Shown one piece after another: positions 15,841 through 25,386 of a stretch of 64,000 bases of DNA. Both the position numbers and the translations under genes were made by a program. How positions within the stretch are numbered: position 1 is the first letter of the stretch; each line of letters starts with the position of its first letter. Source of the DNA: Planctomycetota bacterium (GTDB lineage Bacteria > Planctomycetota > UBA1135 > UBA2386); assembly GCA_016235155.1 (NCBI GenBank), contig JACRLW010000025.1, positions 46,076-110,075 of the forward strand. The letters are read 5' to 3'. The notes under the pieces are model-generated. The model had not been told where the DNA came from. It ran no database searches and saw only the letters and a program-made list of their open reading frames with translations.

Positions 15841-18249
15841 CTACCCCCTCAGCACCGCACCCAGTTCCCCACACCTCGCGCGCACCCGCCCGAGATACCG
15901 CTCCTCGTCCTTGCTCGTGAGCGTGCGCGACGACGACCCGAGCGTCACGGTGAAGTTGAGGCTCTTCTGCCCGGCCGGGATGCCCTCGCCGACGTAGGTC
16001 TCGAAGAGCTTCACGTCCTGCACGAGGTCTTCGCCGCCGTCCTTGCCCAGCGTGCGGAGGAACGCCGCCAGTTCCGCGACGCGGCGTTCGGCGGCGACGA
16101 CCAGCGCGACGTCGATGGGTTGGCTCGGATAGGCGGGGATCGGCCGGTAGCGCGCGGCCGCGGGATCGGCGGTGAGCAGGGCCCGCACGTCGAGGTTGGC
16201 GATGGCGACTTCGGCGTCGAGACCGAGCGCCCGCGCGACCTGCGGATGGAGCAGACCGACGTACCCGACACCCACTCCGCCGCGATCGAGCCGGGCCGTG
16301 CGGCCGGGGTGGTTCCACGGCGCCGGCGAGTCGAGTTCGTGCTCGGTCGTCACCGGATACCCGACGCGCGCGAGGATCGTCTCGAGTCCCGCGCGCAGCT
16401 CGGCATACGGACTCACCCCGCCCTTGCGCGCCCACGCGAACGCGAGCTCGCGGACCTCGTGGGGCAGGCCGTGTCCGTCGCGGTGCTCGACGTGGTAGCC
16501 CTTGCCGTCTTCGAAGAGCAGGACCTCGGGGGCTCGCCGCAGATTCGACGCGAGGTTGCCGAGCAGGCTCGGCATCACGTGACGGCGCATGCGCGCCGCC
16601 TCGGGTGCCACCGGGTTGCTGACCCGCGCGTAGCGGTGTGCGCCCGCGCCGCAGGCTTCCAGCAGCGCATCGGGCACGAACGAGTAGTCGTAGACCTCGT
16701 GCGCGCCGATCTCGGTCGCGGCGAGACGGCACAGCGCCCGGCACAGCCAGGGCTCTTCCTCGCGATGAGGCGCCGCGATCACGCTGCGCAGCGGCTGTTC
16801 CTGGATGTTGTCGTAGCGGAACATGCGACCGACCTCCTCGATGAGGTCGTCCTCGATCGCGATGTCCTTCGTCGCACGGAACGACGGCACGCCGACCTGC
16901 AGGTCCTCGTCCGCGTCGCGCACGTCGAACTGCAGGCTGCGCAGGATGCCGGCGACCCGGTCTCGCGGCAGCGTCACGCCGAGTTTGAGGTCGAGCCGGG
17001 CCTTGCGCAGCCGGATCGTCCGCGGCGAGAAGCGCCACGCCGCCGGATCCGCGATCGGTCCGACGGCGCGCGCACCCGGCAACGCCGCGGCGAGCATCGT
17101 CAGGAAGCGGTGGACGGCGAGTTCGGTGAGCGCCGGGTCGAGCGACTTCTCGAAGCGCGCGCTGGCGTCGCTGCGCAGACCGAGACGCGTGCTCGTGCGC
17201 CGGATCGTCGCAGCGTGGAAGGTCGCCGACTCGAGCAGGATCGAGCGCGTGCTCGCGTCGACCTTGCTGCCCTCGCCGCCCATCACGCCGGCCAGCGCGA
17301 CGGGCTGGTCCCCCGCCGTGATCAAAAGGTCCTTCTCGACGAGTTCGCGGCAAGCACCGTCGAGCGTGGTCATGCGTTCGCCGCGCCGCGCGAAGCGCAC
17401 CCCGATCGCTGCGCCGCCGAGCCTTTGCGCATCGAACGCGTGCAACGGCTGACCGAGATCGAACATCACCCAGTTGGTGAGGTCGACGAGCAGGTCGATG
17501 CTGCGCGCACCGACCGACGCCAAGGCCCACCGCAGCCAGTTGGGCGACCGCGCGTGCTGCACGCCCTCGACGTAGACGCCGAGATAGCGCGGGCAGGCGC
17601 TCTGGTCTTCGATCGCGATGCGCGGGCTCGCTCCGGAGGCCGGCAGATCCGCGCGCGGACCAAACGGCTTCAACGGGCGGCCCCAGATCGCCGCGAGCTC
17701 GCGCGCGATGCCGTAGTGCCCCCATAGATCCGGGCGGTGGTTGATCGACTTGTTGTCGATCTCGAGCACGTGGTCCGCCACTCCCAGCGCTTCCGCGAAG
17801 GGCTTGCCGAGCTGCGCCGCCGCGGCCGCCTCGTCGAGCACGAGGATGCCGTCGCCACCTTCGCCGATGCCGAGTTCCGCTTCCGAGCAGATCATCCCCG
17901 CACTCTCGACGCCGCGGATCTTCGCCTGCTTGATGACGAGCCCGCCCGGCAGCTTCGCACCGACCAGCGCCACCGCGACGTACTGCCCCGCCGCCACGTT
18001 GGGCGCGCCGCAGACGATCTGCAGCGGCGCACCCGCGCCGACGTCGACCTTCGTGACCGACAGCTTGTCCGCGCCCTCGTGCTTCTTGCGCTCGAGCACC
18101 CGGCCGACGACGACCGCGTCGAGCCCCTGCGCGAAGCCCTCGATCCCGTCGATCTCCGCCGTCGACATCGTGAGGTCGGCGAGCACCTGCTGCGGCGTCT
18201 TGTCCGTCAGGTCGACGTAGCGCCCGAGCCAGTTGAGCGAGACCTTCAT
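15841..18249 (-). CDS. pheT: phenylalanyl-tRNA synthetase beta subunit
   Basis: An 802-residue protein of the usual length for PheT, which forms the alpha2-beta2 synthetase with PheS and carries tRNA-binding and editing functions. It begins MKVSLNWLGRYVDL. The OB-fold tRNA-binding domain covers about residues 40-150 (LQIVCGAPNVAAGQYVAVALVGAKLPGG and GMICSEAELGIG). The B3/B4 editing region follows (DLTNWVMFDLGQPLHAFDA). B5 includes SLQFDV and EEVGRMFRYDNI, and the C-terminal anticodon-binding domain ends IPAGQKSLNFTVTLGSSSRTLTSKDEE. It starts at ATG 18249, sharing ATGA with the stop of pheS, so the subunits are translationally coupled. Confidence 0.97.
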   Translation of the reverse strand: MKVSLNWLGRYVDLTDKTPQQVLADLTMSTAEIDGIEGFAQGLDAVVVGRVLERKKHEGADKLSVTKVDVGAGAPLQIVCGAPNVAAGQYVAVALVGAKLPGGLVIKQAKIRGVESAGMICSEAELGIGEGGDGILVLDEAAAAAQLGKPFAEALGVADHVLEIDNKSINHRPDLWGHYGIARELAAIWGRPLKPFGPRADLPASGASPRIAIEDQSACPRYLGVYVEGVQHARSPNWLRWALASVGARSIDLLVDLTNWVMFDLGQPLHAFDAQRLGGAAIGVRFARRGERMTTLDGACRELVEKDLLITAGDQPVALAGVMGGEGSKVDASTRSILLESATFHAATIRRTSTRLGLRSDASARFEKSLDPALTELAVHRFLTMLAAALPGARAVGPIADPAAWRFSPRTIRLRKARLDLKLGVTLPRDRVAGILRSLQFDVRDADEDLQVGVPSFRATKDIAIEDDLIEEVGRMFRYDNIQEQPLRSVIAAPHREEEPWLCRALCRLAATEIGAHEVYDYSFVPDALLEACGAGAHRYARVSNPVAPEAARMRRHVMPSLLGNLASNLRRAPEVLLFEDGKGYHVEHRDGHGLPHEVRELAFAWARKGGVSPYAELRAGLETILARVGYPVTTEHELDSPAPWNHPGRTARLDRGGVGVGYVGLLHPQVARALGLDAEVAIANLDVRALLTADPAAARYRPIPAYPSQPIDVALVVAAERRVAELAAFLRTLGKDGGEDLVQDVKLFETYVGEGIPAGQKSLNFTVTLGSSSRTLTSKDEERYLGRVRARCGELGAVLRG

Positions 18250-19334
18250 CGCGCGACCCCGTCGAACTGGCTGAGGAAACGGAGGTCGCCGCCCATGAAG
18301 AGGCGGATGTCGTCGATGCCGTAGCGGAGCATCACGACGCGCTGCAGCCCCATGCCGAACGCGAAGCCGGTGAAACGCTCGGGGTCGATGCCGCCCGCGC
18401 GCAACACGTTCGGATGGACCATCCCGCAGGGCAGGATCTCGATCCAACCGGAGTGCTTGCACACCGAGCAGCCCTGCCCGGCGCAGAACGGACAGTTCAC
18501 GTCGAGCTCGAAGCCCGGCTCCACGAAGGGGAAGAAGCCCGGCCGCAGGCGTACGGTCACGTCGCGCTCGAGGATGACGCGCAGACAGGTCTTCATCGTG
18601 TGGATGAGGTTGGCGGTCGACACGCCCTCGTCCACGACGAGTCCCTCCATCTGGTAGAAGCTGTGCTCGTGGCTCGCGTCGACGGTCTCGGCGCGGAAGC
18701 AGCGCCCGGGGACGATCACCTTGAGCGGCGGCGGGAAGCGCAGCATGCTCCGGATCTGCACCGGCGACGTGTGCGTGCGGAGAAGGTTGCCGTCGTCGAG
18801 CCAGAAGGTGTCCTGCGTGTCGCGCGCGGGATGGTCCGCCGGGATGTTGAGCGCCTCGAAGTTGAACCAGTCGGTCTCGATCTCCGGCCCGTCCTGCCAG
18901 GTGAAGCCCATCGACGTGAACAGGTCGACGAGTTCGTCGCGCACGATCGTGATCGGGTGCAGCGTGCCGCGCGGACGCCGCAACGGGATCCGCACGCCGG
19001 GCTGAGGACCGTCGACCAAGGGCGGCTCCGAGGGATCGAAGCCGGTCGACGACAGGGCCGCGTCCAAGGCGGATCGTTCGAGCACGGCGCGGCGAGCCGC
19101 GACGGCGGTTTCGAGCGCGACCTTCAGCTCGTTCGCCGCGCGACCCGCCGCGGGGCGCTCCTCTCTGGGAAGGCGCGCGACGCCCCGCACCAGTTCGGTG
19201 ACCTCGCCGGTCTTGCCGAGCAGCGCGACGTCGAGCGCGCCGAGCGCGGCGAGGTCAGCAGCCGAATCGATCGCCGCCAGCCAATCGCGACGACGACTGT
19301 CCGGGGAGCGGTTCTCTGGGGGGCGGTCCTGCAA
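18246..19334 (-). CDS. pheS: phenylalanyl-tRNA synthetase alpha subunit
   Basis: A 362-residue class II synthetase subunit that activates phenylalanine. An N-terminal coiled-coil for tRNA binding covers about residues 15-95. The catalytic core shows motif 2 (FRAETVDASHEHSFYQMEG), LLRTHTSPVQIRSM, PFVEPGFELDV and motif 3 (GFAFGMGLQRVVMLRYG). A Cys-rich knuckle CPFCAGQGCSVCKHSGW, present in many bacterial PheS, is intact. The only sensible start is TTG 19334, preceded by GGAG at good spacing; no ATG or GTG fits before the coiled coil. It is followed by pheT with a 4-bp overlap and preceded by rplT, 69 bp away. Confidence 0.96.
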   Translation of the reverse strand: MQDRPPENRSPDSRRRDWLAAIDSAADLAALGALDVALLGKTGEVTELVRGVARLPREERPAAGRAANELKVALETAVAARRAVLERSALDAALSSTGFDPSEPPLVDGPQPGVRIPLRRPRGTLHPITIVRDELVDLFTSMGFTWQDGPEIETDWFNFEALNIPADHPARDTQDTFWLDDGNLLRTHTSPVQIRSMLRFPPPLKVIVPGRCFRAETVDASHEHSFYQMEGLVVDEGVSTANLIHTMKTCLRVILERDVTVRLRPGFFPFVEPGFELDVNCPFCAGQGCSVCKHSGWIEILPCGMVHPNVLRAGGIDPERFTGFAFGMGLQRVVMLRYGIDDIRLFMGGDLRFLSQFDGVAR

Positions 19335-19403
19335 GGTGGCTCCGCGCGCGCCTGGGAATCGACCCGGGCCGCGGAGCGCGCCGCCGCGGCGCCGGACGCG
19401 CGC

Positions 19404-19757
19404 TCAGGCGATTGCGGCGCGCGCCTGGTCGACGATCTGCGCGAACGCCGCGGCGTCGTGGATCGCGAGCTCGGAGAGCTCTTTGCGGTTCAGGCTGATC
19501 TGCGCCTTGTGCACGCCGAAGATGAAGCGGCTGTATTGCATGCCCAAGGCTTCGACGGCGGCGGTGAGGCGGGTGATCCAGAGGCGACGGTAGTCGCGCT
19601 TCTTGAGGCGACGGCCGACGAGGCGGAAGCGGTCCGCCCGCATCGTCGACTCCTTGGCCATCCGGAACAGGGTGCTCCGGGCGCCGCGGAAGCCCTTGGC
19701 GCGCTTGAGAACGCGGTTGCGGCGCTGGCGGGTGGCGGGTCCGTTGGTGACGCGCAT
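19404..19757 (-). CDS. rplT: 50S ribosomal protein L20
   Basis: A 117-residue protein of canonical length. It begins MRVTNGPATRQRRNRVLKRAKGF, with the long basic N-terminal helix, and ends with the globular domain containing WITRLTAAVEALGMQYSRFI and LNRKELSELAI. L20 is needed for early 50S assembly and in many bacteria represses its own operon by binding the leader RNA. It lies 60 bp below rpmI and upstream of pheS in the standard infC-rpmI-rplT-pheST order. Confidence 0.98.
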   Translation of the reverse strand: MRVTNGPATRQRRNRVLKRAKGFRGARSTLFRMAKESTMRADRFRLVGRRLKKRDYRRLWITRLTAAVEALGMQYSRFIFGVHKAQISLNRKELSELAIHDAAAFAQIVDQARAAIA

Positions 19758-19817
19758 GGGAAGACGGCTCGATCGTGTCGGAGAAAGGTCGGGAGGAGAG
19801 GCGGGAGCTGCGTGCTC

Positions 19818-20015
19818 TCAGCAGCCGCGCAGCGCCTGGGCCATGGTCTTGGCGAAGCGACCGGGCAGGCACGCGGCGCGGCGCAGCGCGCGCTTGCGCT
19901 TGCGGCTGCGACGCACCAGCAGGTGCGAGGTGTAGGCGTGATGACGCTTCACCTTGCCCGACTTGGTCAGCTTCATCCGCTTGACGATGGACTTCCGTGT
20001 CTTCAGCTTGGGCAT
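19818..20015 (-). CDS. rpmI: 50S ribosomal protein L35
   Basis: A 65-residue very basic protein beginning [21 protein letters not shown] and containing [11 protein letters not shown], typical of L35. It starts at ATG 20015. In most bacteria it directly follows infC. Here two unrelated genes (20201-22575) lie between, so it probably has its own promoter in the roughly 185-bp gap upstream (20016-20200), where I see no clear consensus. Confidence 0.97.
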   Translation of the reverse strand: MPKLKTRKSIVKRMKLTKSGKVKRHHAYTSHLLVRRSRKRKRALRRAACLPGRFAKTMAQALRGC

Positions 20016-20200
20016 GGGCTCGGACCGCGCGAAAGGGCGAGGACCGTAGCGAGAGGGCGGGCTGCGGGCAAGGGTGCGCTGGACCGGGTTCTCGATCCGA
20101 CCGGCACGCGCGGTTGCCTTCACCCCCGTCCGCCGTTCCGATCCGCGTTTCCCGCGCAGCCCGCGGATCGATCGCCTCCCCCCGCCGCAACGCCCTCGTG

Positions 20201-21076
20201 ATGCTCGACATCGTCCTTGCCCTCGCCGAGTTGGCCGCGTTCGTCGCGATCGCCGCGGCCCTCGTGCGACCGTCGTTGCGGCGACGGGTCGCCTGGTCGC
20301 TGCTCGGTGCCGCGGGGCTGGCGCTGTGCGCGGGGATCGTGTCGGGCGGTGCGCGACGCCTCGCCGTCGAGGCCGGCTTCGCGCGCTTCCGCGACAACCA
20401 GATCGAGTTCGGCGCCTTTCCGATCGAGACGGTCGACGCGCCCGGCTTCGCCTTCGGGCTGGTCGTCCTCGCCTTCTGCGGCGCCTGGGCGATGGCCCTG
20501 TTCGTGCTCGATCGGCGCTCCTGGCCCCCGGGCGAACTGATCCCGGCGACGGGCGCCGGCGCCTGGCCGTTCATGGCGCCGTTGCTGCTCGCGTGGAGCG
20601 GAACGGCGCTCGTCCTTCTGCTCGAGAAGGCGGCCGGCCCGGCCGGGCTCGTGAGACCGCTCGCCTTCGAGCGCGCGATCCTCCCGGCGTCGATCGCGGC
20701 GGCGGCGCTGCTCGCGATCCGGCTGCGCAGCGTGATCTCCGCCCTGCTCTGGGTCTGCCTGTTCGTGAGCGTCGCGCGCTGGCCGATCGCCGCGTTCGGC
20801 GCGCTTGCGACGCACTTCGAACTCGGCACCTCGCTCGACGTGCACACGATCACGGAGTTCGCGAACCCGTTCGCACAGATGCCGGTGTCGGTCGCGCCGC
20901 ACAGCACCGAGCAGATCGTGTGGCTGAACCTCGGGCCGAACCTTCTGCTGCTCCCGGGGCTCTACCTGTTCAGCGCGGGCGGCATCGCGTTCGCCGTCGC
21001 GATGTTCGTGCTGCATCCGCCCGAGGCGCGGTCGCACGACACGTCCGTTCAGTCGGGTACGCCGGGCACGCGGTAG
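20201..21076 (+). CDS. multi-pass membrane protein, unknown function
   Basis: A 291-residue hydrophobic protein with about seven membrane segments, including [17 protein letters not shown] at the N-terminus, [56 protein letters not shown] and a last helix near 260-280. A polar loop with [22 protein letters not shown] precedes the last helices. I do not recognise a family. ATG 20201 is chosen; GTG 20198 is an alternative one codon earlier. It runs against the direction of the surrounding translation genes and overlaps the next gene tail-to-tail by 28 bp, as expected for an inserted gene. Confidence 0.75.
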   Translation: MLDIVLALAELAAFVAIAAALVRPSLRRRVAWSLLGAAGLALCAGIVSGGARRLAVEAGFARFRDNQIEFGAFPIETVDAPGFAFGLVVLAFCGAWAMALFVLDRRSWPPGELIPATGAGAWPFMAPLLLAWSGTALVLLLEKAAGPAGLVRPLAFERAILPASIAAAALLAIRLRSVISALLWVCLFVSVARWPIAAFGALATHFELGTSLDVHTITEFANPFAQMPVSVAPHSTEQIVWLNLGPNLLLLPGLYLFSAGGIAFAVAMFVLHPPEARSHDTSVQSGTPGTR

Positions 21077-22575
21077 ACCAGCACGGTCATGTCCTTCGGG
21101 CCGATCGTGCAGGGGTAGTGCCGGACCTGGAACGCGCCGGCGCGGATCGCGGCGTCGAGCGTGCCGTCCCGGTCCCACTCGCCGAGTTCCGGTTCCGTGA
21201 GCACGAACCAGAGCTCCTGCTTGCGCTCGCGCGCGAAGGCGACGAGCTGGTGGAAGTACTCGCGTCCGCCGCCGGCCTTGTCGATGTCCCAGTCCTGGAT
21301 GCCTCGCACCTCGACGTCCGGATCGCGCGTCCCGTAGAAGGAGCGACGGTCGAGGTAGTACGCGAGACTCGGCTCGTTGGTGGCCATCACGAGCAGCGGG
21401 CCCTTCTGGGCGTCGCGCACCGCGTAGGCCGCCTCGCGCCAGCGTGGTCGATCGCCGGCGCGCTCGAAGTAGTAGAGGAAGCACTCCGATGCGAGCGATG
21501 CGAGGAGGATCGTCGGCACCGTCCAACGCAGGAGGCGCGGGATCGGCCCGCGCTCCGGCACGGCGTCGGCGAGTTCGACGATCAGTCGGGCCGTCAGCAA
21601 CAACGCCGCGGGCAGGACGATCAGTCCGTACTGCGCGGTGACCTTGATCACGAAGGAACCGAGGATCACGAGCACGCAGAACGGCGCGAACAACCACGAC
21701 GCGAGGAGCACGACCTCGCGCCGCCCCGCGCGCAGCGCCATCAGGAGCAGACCGGCGAACGATGCGGCGACGAACTCGGGGCGCAGGAACCACACGAAGG
21801 TCTGCGCGAGGTGCACGAACGAGAACTGGGGCTTCTTCTCGATCGCGGTCGGCACCGTGCGCTGCAACCACCACGCGATGCCGCCGGCGATCACGATCAG
21901 CACGACGACCGGCAGCGGCTTCTGGAGGCGGCGCCGGAACTCCGGCTGGTGCAGCGATTCGATCGTGAGGAAGGTCGCCGCGACGAACACGCCGGCGAGT
22001 CCGGAGGGATGCCACGCGCCGGCGCTCGGGATCATCACCGCGGCGAGCACCCCGAACCCCGCGGACCGGTCGCGCGAGAAGCGGTGCAGGGCGAACACGC
22101 CGATCATCGCGAACAGGAGTTCGGGCGCGTAGCCGCGCGCGTTCTGGCTCCAGTAGATGTGCCACGGCGACAGCGCGAGGAACGCGGCGGCGAGGAGCGC
22201 CGCGCGGCGGCCGACGATCGCGCGCCCGGCGACGGCGATCATCGGGATCGACACGATGCCGAAGAACGCGAACGGCAGCCGCAACCAACCCTCGCTGGTG
22301 CTCGGCGCGATCTCGAGCATCGCCCGCAGCAGGAAGTAGCCGAGCGGGTAGTTGGAGACGTTCGACGCCCAGAACACCGACCAGTCGGAGGTGGCGTCGC
22401 GGAAGCTGTGCGCCTCGTCGACCCAGAACGACCACTCGCCGAGCGCGACGAGTCGCAGAAGCGCGCCGACCAGCGTCAGCGCGAGCAGGATGTTGACGTG
22501 GAAGGGCCGAAACGCCCCGTGCGAATCGGAGCCGTATTCGGTGGTCCTGCTCGCCGTCCTTTGGACGTCATCCAT
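21049..22575 (-). CDS. ArnT/GT39-like membrane glycosyltransferase
   Basis: A 508-residue GT-C-type integral membrane protein with about ten hydrophobic helices followed by a soluble C-terminal domain (about 390-508). The first periplasmic loop after helix 1 holds the acidic motif FWVDEAHSFRDA, which matches the catalytic Asp-Glu loop of GT39/PMT and ArnT-like enzymes that use polyprenyl-phosphate sugars on the periplasmic side. A loop with SPWHIYWSQNARGY after helix 4 is also typical. The acceptor is unknown. ATG 22575 was chosen; a TTG at 22623 would add 16 charged residues. It lies 64 bp below infC on the same strand and may be read from the thrS-infC transcript. Confidence 0.85.
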   Translation of the reverse strand: MDDVQRTASRTTEYGSDSHGAFRPFHVNILLALTLVGALLRLVALGEWSFWVDEAHSFRDATSDWSVFWASNVSNYPLGYFLLRAMLEIAPSTSEGWLRLPFAFFGIVSIPMIAVAGRAIVGRRAALLAAAFLALSPWHIYWSQNARGYAPELLFAMIGVFALHRFSRDRSAGFGVLAAVMIPSAGAWHPSGLAGVFVAATFLTIESLHQPEFRRRLQKPLPVVVLIVIAGGIAWWLQRTVPTAIEKKPQFSFVHLAQTFVWFLRPEFVAASFAGLLLMALRAGRREVVLLASWLFAPFCVLVILGSFVIKVTAQYGLIVLPAALLLTARLIVELADAVPERGPIPRLLRWTVPTILLASLASECFLYYFERAGDRPRWREAAYAVRDAQKGPLLVMATNEPSLAYYLDRRSFYGTRDPDVEVRGIQDWDIDKAGGGREYFHQLVAFARERKQELWFVLTEPELGEWDRDGTLDAAIRAGAFQVRHYPCTIGPKDMTVLVYRVPGVPD

Positions 22576-22639
22576 CCGTTCCGAGTGCCTCCGCGACGCC
22601 GATCGACCGCGGTCCGTGGCCAAAAGCCACGGCCGCGCG

Positions 22640-23140
22640 TCAGCGCTTCGTCTCGATCTTCGCGATGTCCTGGAGGCGCGAGCACACCTCGCGCATCACC
22701 TTGATGCCGAGGTCCTTGTGCATCATCTCCCGCCCGCGGAACAGGCAGTTGATCTGGACCTTGTCGCCTTCCTCGAGGAACTGGCGGGCCTTGCGCACCT
22801 TCACCTCGATGTCGTGCTCGGCGATCTTCGGGCGGACCCGGACCTCCTTGACCTGCACCTGGTGCTGCTTGCGCTTGCTGGCCTGGTCCTTCTTCTTCTG
22901 CTCGTACTTGAACTTCCCGTAGTCCATCAAGCGGCAGACCGGCGGGCGCTGCTCCGGCGCGATCTCGACCAGGTCGAGCCCCTTCTCCGCCGCCATCGCC
23001 AAGGCGTCGTTGATCTCGACGACGCCCTTCATGTTGCCTTCGTCGTCGACGAGTCGCACCTGCTTGACGCGGATGCGCTGATTGATGCGGGGTCCGGACG
23101 GTTTCGCCGCTTGTTCGCGGGGCGGCCTACGCATGGCCAT
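22640..23140 (-). CDS. infC: translation initiation factor IF-3
   Basis: A 166-residue protein with the two IF3 domains: N-terminal (about 18-85; INQRIRVKQVRLVDDEGN, EIAPEQRPPVCRLMDYGKFKYEQ) and C-terminal (about 88-166; VKEVRVRPKIAEHDIEVKVRKARQFLEEGDKVQINCLFRGREM). IF-3 keeps 30S subunits free and checks start-codon pairing. The start is a normal ATG at 23140, or the second ATG at 23134, with a GAGGA Shine-Dalgarno about 9 bases upstream. The unusual AUU start used for autoregulation in enterobacteria is not seen. It lies 210 bp downstream of thrS. Confidence 0.97.
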   Translation of the reverse strand: MAMRRPPREQAAKPSGPRINQRIRVKQVRLVDDEGNMKGVVEINDALAMAAEKGLDLVEIAPEQRPPVCRLMDYGKFKYEQKKKDQASKRKQHQVQVKEVRVRPKIAEHDIEVKVRKARQFLEEGDKVQINCLFRGREMMHKDLGIKVMREVCSRLQDIAKIETKR

Positions 23141-23350
23141 GCGGATTCATCCTCATGTAGCAGTTCACCTCTCGGTTCGGATCGAGTCGCTCTGCGGCTC
23201 TTGGCCCGCGGCAGTTCGACGTGCGGGGCAGCTCGGACGGCTGGGCAGTTCGAATCCTGCTCGGGTGGGAATGCCCGTCCCGTCACGCGACGGCGGGCCG
23301 CGGGAGGTTATCGGGCGGATCGCCGCCGCGGAAGGCGCGGGGCGCGACGC
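23141..23350 (-). other. thrS-infC intergenic leader with hairpins
   Basis: A 210-bp non-coding stretch between thrS and infC. It has a 6-bp stem (23243-23248 with 23257-23262) around the self-complementary loop TTCGAATC, a 5-bp stem with a 4-nt loop near 23278-23295, and a GAGGA Shine-Dalgarno for infC near its left end. It may carry the infC promoter or a control structure. I see no tRNA, T-box or convincing terminator. Confidence 0.4.
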
Positions 23351-25291
23351 TCAGCCGCGCGCCGCGGTCAGCGTGCGCAGTCGCTGCCCGAACTCCGCGA
23401 CCGTCAGGGTGCCGATGTCGCCGGACTTCCGATCGCGGACCGCGAGGGAACCGGACGCCAATTCCGCGTCGCCCGCGACCGCGACCATGGGCACCTTCTC
23501 CTCGAAGAGATGGTGTCGCACCTTGGCGCCGACCTTCTCGGCCGACACGTCGGCGACGACCCGCAGGCCCTGTTCGACCAGTTCGGCGGCCACGCGTCGC
23601 GCGAACTCGGCGTGACGATCGCCGACCGAGAGCACGACCGCCTGCACCGGCGCGAGCCACATCGGGAAGGCGCCGCCGTGGTGTTCGATCAGCACGCCGA
23701 AGAAGCGCTCGAGCGAGCCCAGCAGTGCCCGGTGGAGCATGTACGGGCGCGTGCGGCCGCCCTGCGCATCGACGAACTCGAGGTCGAAACGCTCGGGGAG
23801 ATTGAAGTCGAGTTGCAGGGTCGAGCACTGCCACGAGCGGCCGAGGCAGTCCTTGATCTTCACGTCGATCTTCGGCCCGTAGAACGCGCCCCCGCCGGCG
23901 TCGACCTGGAACGGCAGGGCCAGCTTCTCGAGTGCGATCCGCAGCGCGTTCTCCGCCCGCTCCCAGTCCGCGAGATGACCGACGTACTTCGCCGGGCGCG
24001 TCGAGAGGTTCATCTCGAACTCGGAGAACCCGAACGCGCGCAGGATGTGCAGGATGAAGTGCAGCACGCGCTCGATCTCGGACTCGAGCTGGTCGGGCCG
24101 CACGAACAGGTGGGCGTCGTCCTGCGTGAAGCCGCGCACGCGCATCAGCCCGTGCAGGGCGCCTGCGTCCTCGTAGCGATAGACGGTGCCGAGCTCCGCC
24201 CAGCGGAACGGCAGATCGCGGTACGAACGGCGCCGGCTCTTGTAGATCTGCACGTGGAACGGGCAGTTCATCGGCTTGAGCAGGTAGTCGGCGCCGTCGA
24301 CGTCGAGCCCCTTGAACATCGAGTCCTTGTAGAACTCGAGGTGCCCCGACGTGCGCCAGAGGTCGGCGCGCGCGATGTGCGGCGAATACACGATGTCGTA
24401 GCCGCCGGCGAGGTGCTCCTGGCGCCAGAACTCCTCGATCTTGTGGCGCACGAAGCCGCCCTTCGGATGCCAGAGCACGAGGCCCGCGCCGAGTTCGCCC
24501 ATCGTCGAGAACAGGTCGAGGTCGACGCCAAGCCGGCGGTGGTCGCGCTTCTTCGCTTCGTCGAGCCAGTGGCGATGCTGCGCCATCGCCTTCTCGTCGG
24601 CGAAGGCGTGCCCGTAGATGCGGGTCAGCATCGCTTTGCTCGCGTCGTTCTCGAAGTAGGCGCCCGCGAGGCTCAGCACCGCGAAGCCCTTGCCGATGCG
24701 CCCGGTGCTCGGCACGTGCGGACCCTTGCAGAGGTCGACGAAGTCCCCGGAGCGGTAGAAGCTGATCGTGTCGCCGGCGGGGATCTTGCTGATCGTGGCG
24801 AGCTTGTAGTCCTCGCCGTGGGCCCGCATCAGCGCAGTCGCCCGGTCGCGGTCGAGTTCCTCCCGGACGAACGGCAGGTCCTTGCCGACGATCTCCCCCA
24901 TCAGCCGTTCGATCTCCGGCAGGTCCTCTTGCGCGAGCGGCCGATCCCCGAGATCGATGTCGTAGTAGAAGCCGTAGCGCGGATCGTGGATCGCGGGACC
25001 CTTCCACAACTTCGCCCCCGGCCGCAGGCGTTTGACCGCGTCGGCCATCACGTGCGCGGCGGAGTGGCGGAGGATCTCGAGCCCCTCCTCGCTGTCGCGC
25101 TTGACGATCTCGATCCGGCAGTCGGATCCGAGGGGGATCTGCAGGCCCTGCACGACCCCGTCGACGCGGATGCCGACGGCCGCGCGCGCGAGTCCGCGTC
25201 CGATCGACTCGGCGAGCTCCAGTCCCGTCGTGCCCGCGGGCAGTTCGCGGACGCTGCCGTCGGGAAGGGTGATCTTGATCGGCTCGTTCAT
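23351..25291 (-). CDS. thrS: threonyl-tRNA synthetase
   Basis: A 646-residue class II synthetase of normal length. The N-terminal TGS domain (1-65) is followed by the editing domain with H76-x3-H80 (HSAAH) and CKGPHV. The catalytic core has the zinc-ligand segment MNCPFHVQIYK, motif 2 (WAELGTVYRYEDAGALHGLMRVRGFTQDDAH) and motif 3 with GSLERFFGVLIEHHGG. The C-terminal anticodon-binding domain follows (LAPVQAVVLSVGDRHAEFA). The start ATG 25291 (MNEPIKITLPDG) matches the TGS start; an upstream in-frame start at 25321 adds ten unsupported residues. It heads the leftward thrS-infC cluster. Confidence 0.97.
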   Translation of the reverse strand: MNEPIKITLPDGSVRELPAGTTGLELAESIGRGLARAAVGIRVDGVVQGLQIPLGSDCRIEIVKRDSEEGLEILRHSAAHVMADAVKRLRPGAKLWKGPAIHDPRYGFYYDIDLGDRPLAQEDLPEIERLMGEIVGKDLPFVREELDRDRATALMRAHGEDYKLATISKIPAGDTISFYRSGDFVDLCKGPHVPSTGRIGKGFAVLSLAGAYFENDASKAMLTRIYGHAFADEKAMAQHRHWLDEAKKRDHRRLGVDLDLFSTMGELGAGLVLWHPKGGFVRHKIEEFWRQEHLAGGYDIVYSPHIARADLWRTSGHLEFYKDSMFKGLDVDGADYLLKPMNCPFHVQIYKSRRRSYRDLPFRWAELGTVYRYEDAGALHGLMRVRGFTQDDAHLFVRPDQLESEIERVLHFILHILRAFGFSEFEMNLSTRPAKYVGHLADWERAENALRIALEKLALPFQVDAGGGAFYGPKIDVKIKDCLGRSWQCSTLQLDFNLPERFDLEFVDAQGGRTRPYMLHRALLGSLERFFGVLIEHHGGAFPMWLAPVQAVVLSVGDRHAEFARRVAAELVEQGLRVVADVSAEKVGAKVRHHLFEEKVPMVAVAGDAELASGSLAVRDRKSGDIGTLTVAEFGQRLRTLTAARG

Positions 25292-25386
25292 GGTGTCGCT
25301 GCGGAGGGGCGACGATTGCAACCGAGCGCCGCGCCCCGGGCAAGCGCGCTGGCGCGCGTGAGCGACGAAGCCTATGCGAGTTCGTC

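Noticed and set aside
20120..22435. Very long open frames on the opposite strand of real genes (here 771 codons; also 810-2198 and 5178-7223 minus, and 7636-9261 and 29586-32204 plus)
   Set aside because: These arise from the high GC content. Their translations are Arg/Ala-rich without domains and they lie over well-supported genes.
22640..23140. Non-canonical AUU-type start for infC
   Set aside because: A normal ATG with a GAGGA Shine-Dalgarno at good spacing is present.
23230..23275. tRNA-like T-arm (GTTCGAATC within a 6-bp stem) between thrS and infC
   Set aside because: The loop length and closing pair are wrong for a T-loop and no acceptor, D or anticodon arm can be drawn around it. 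I treat it as a plain hairpin.
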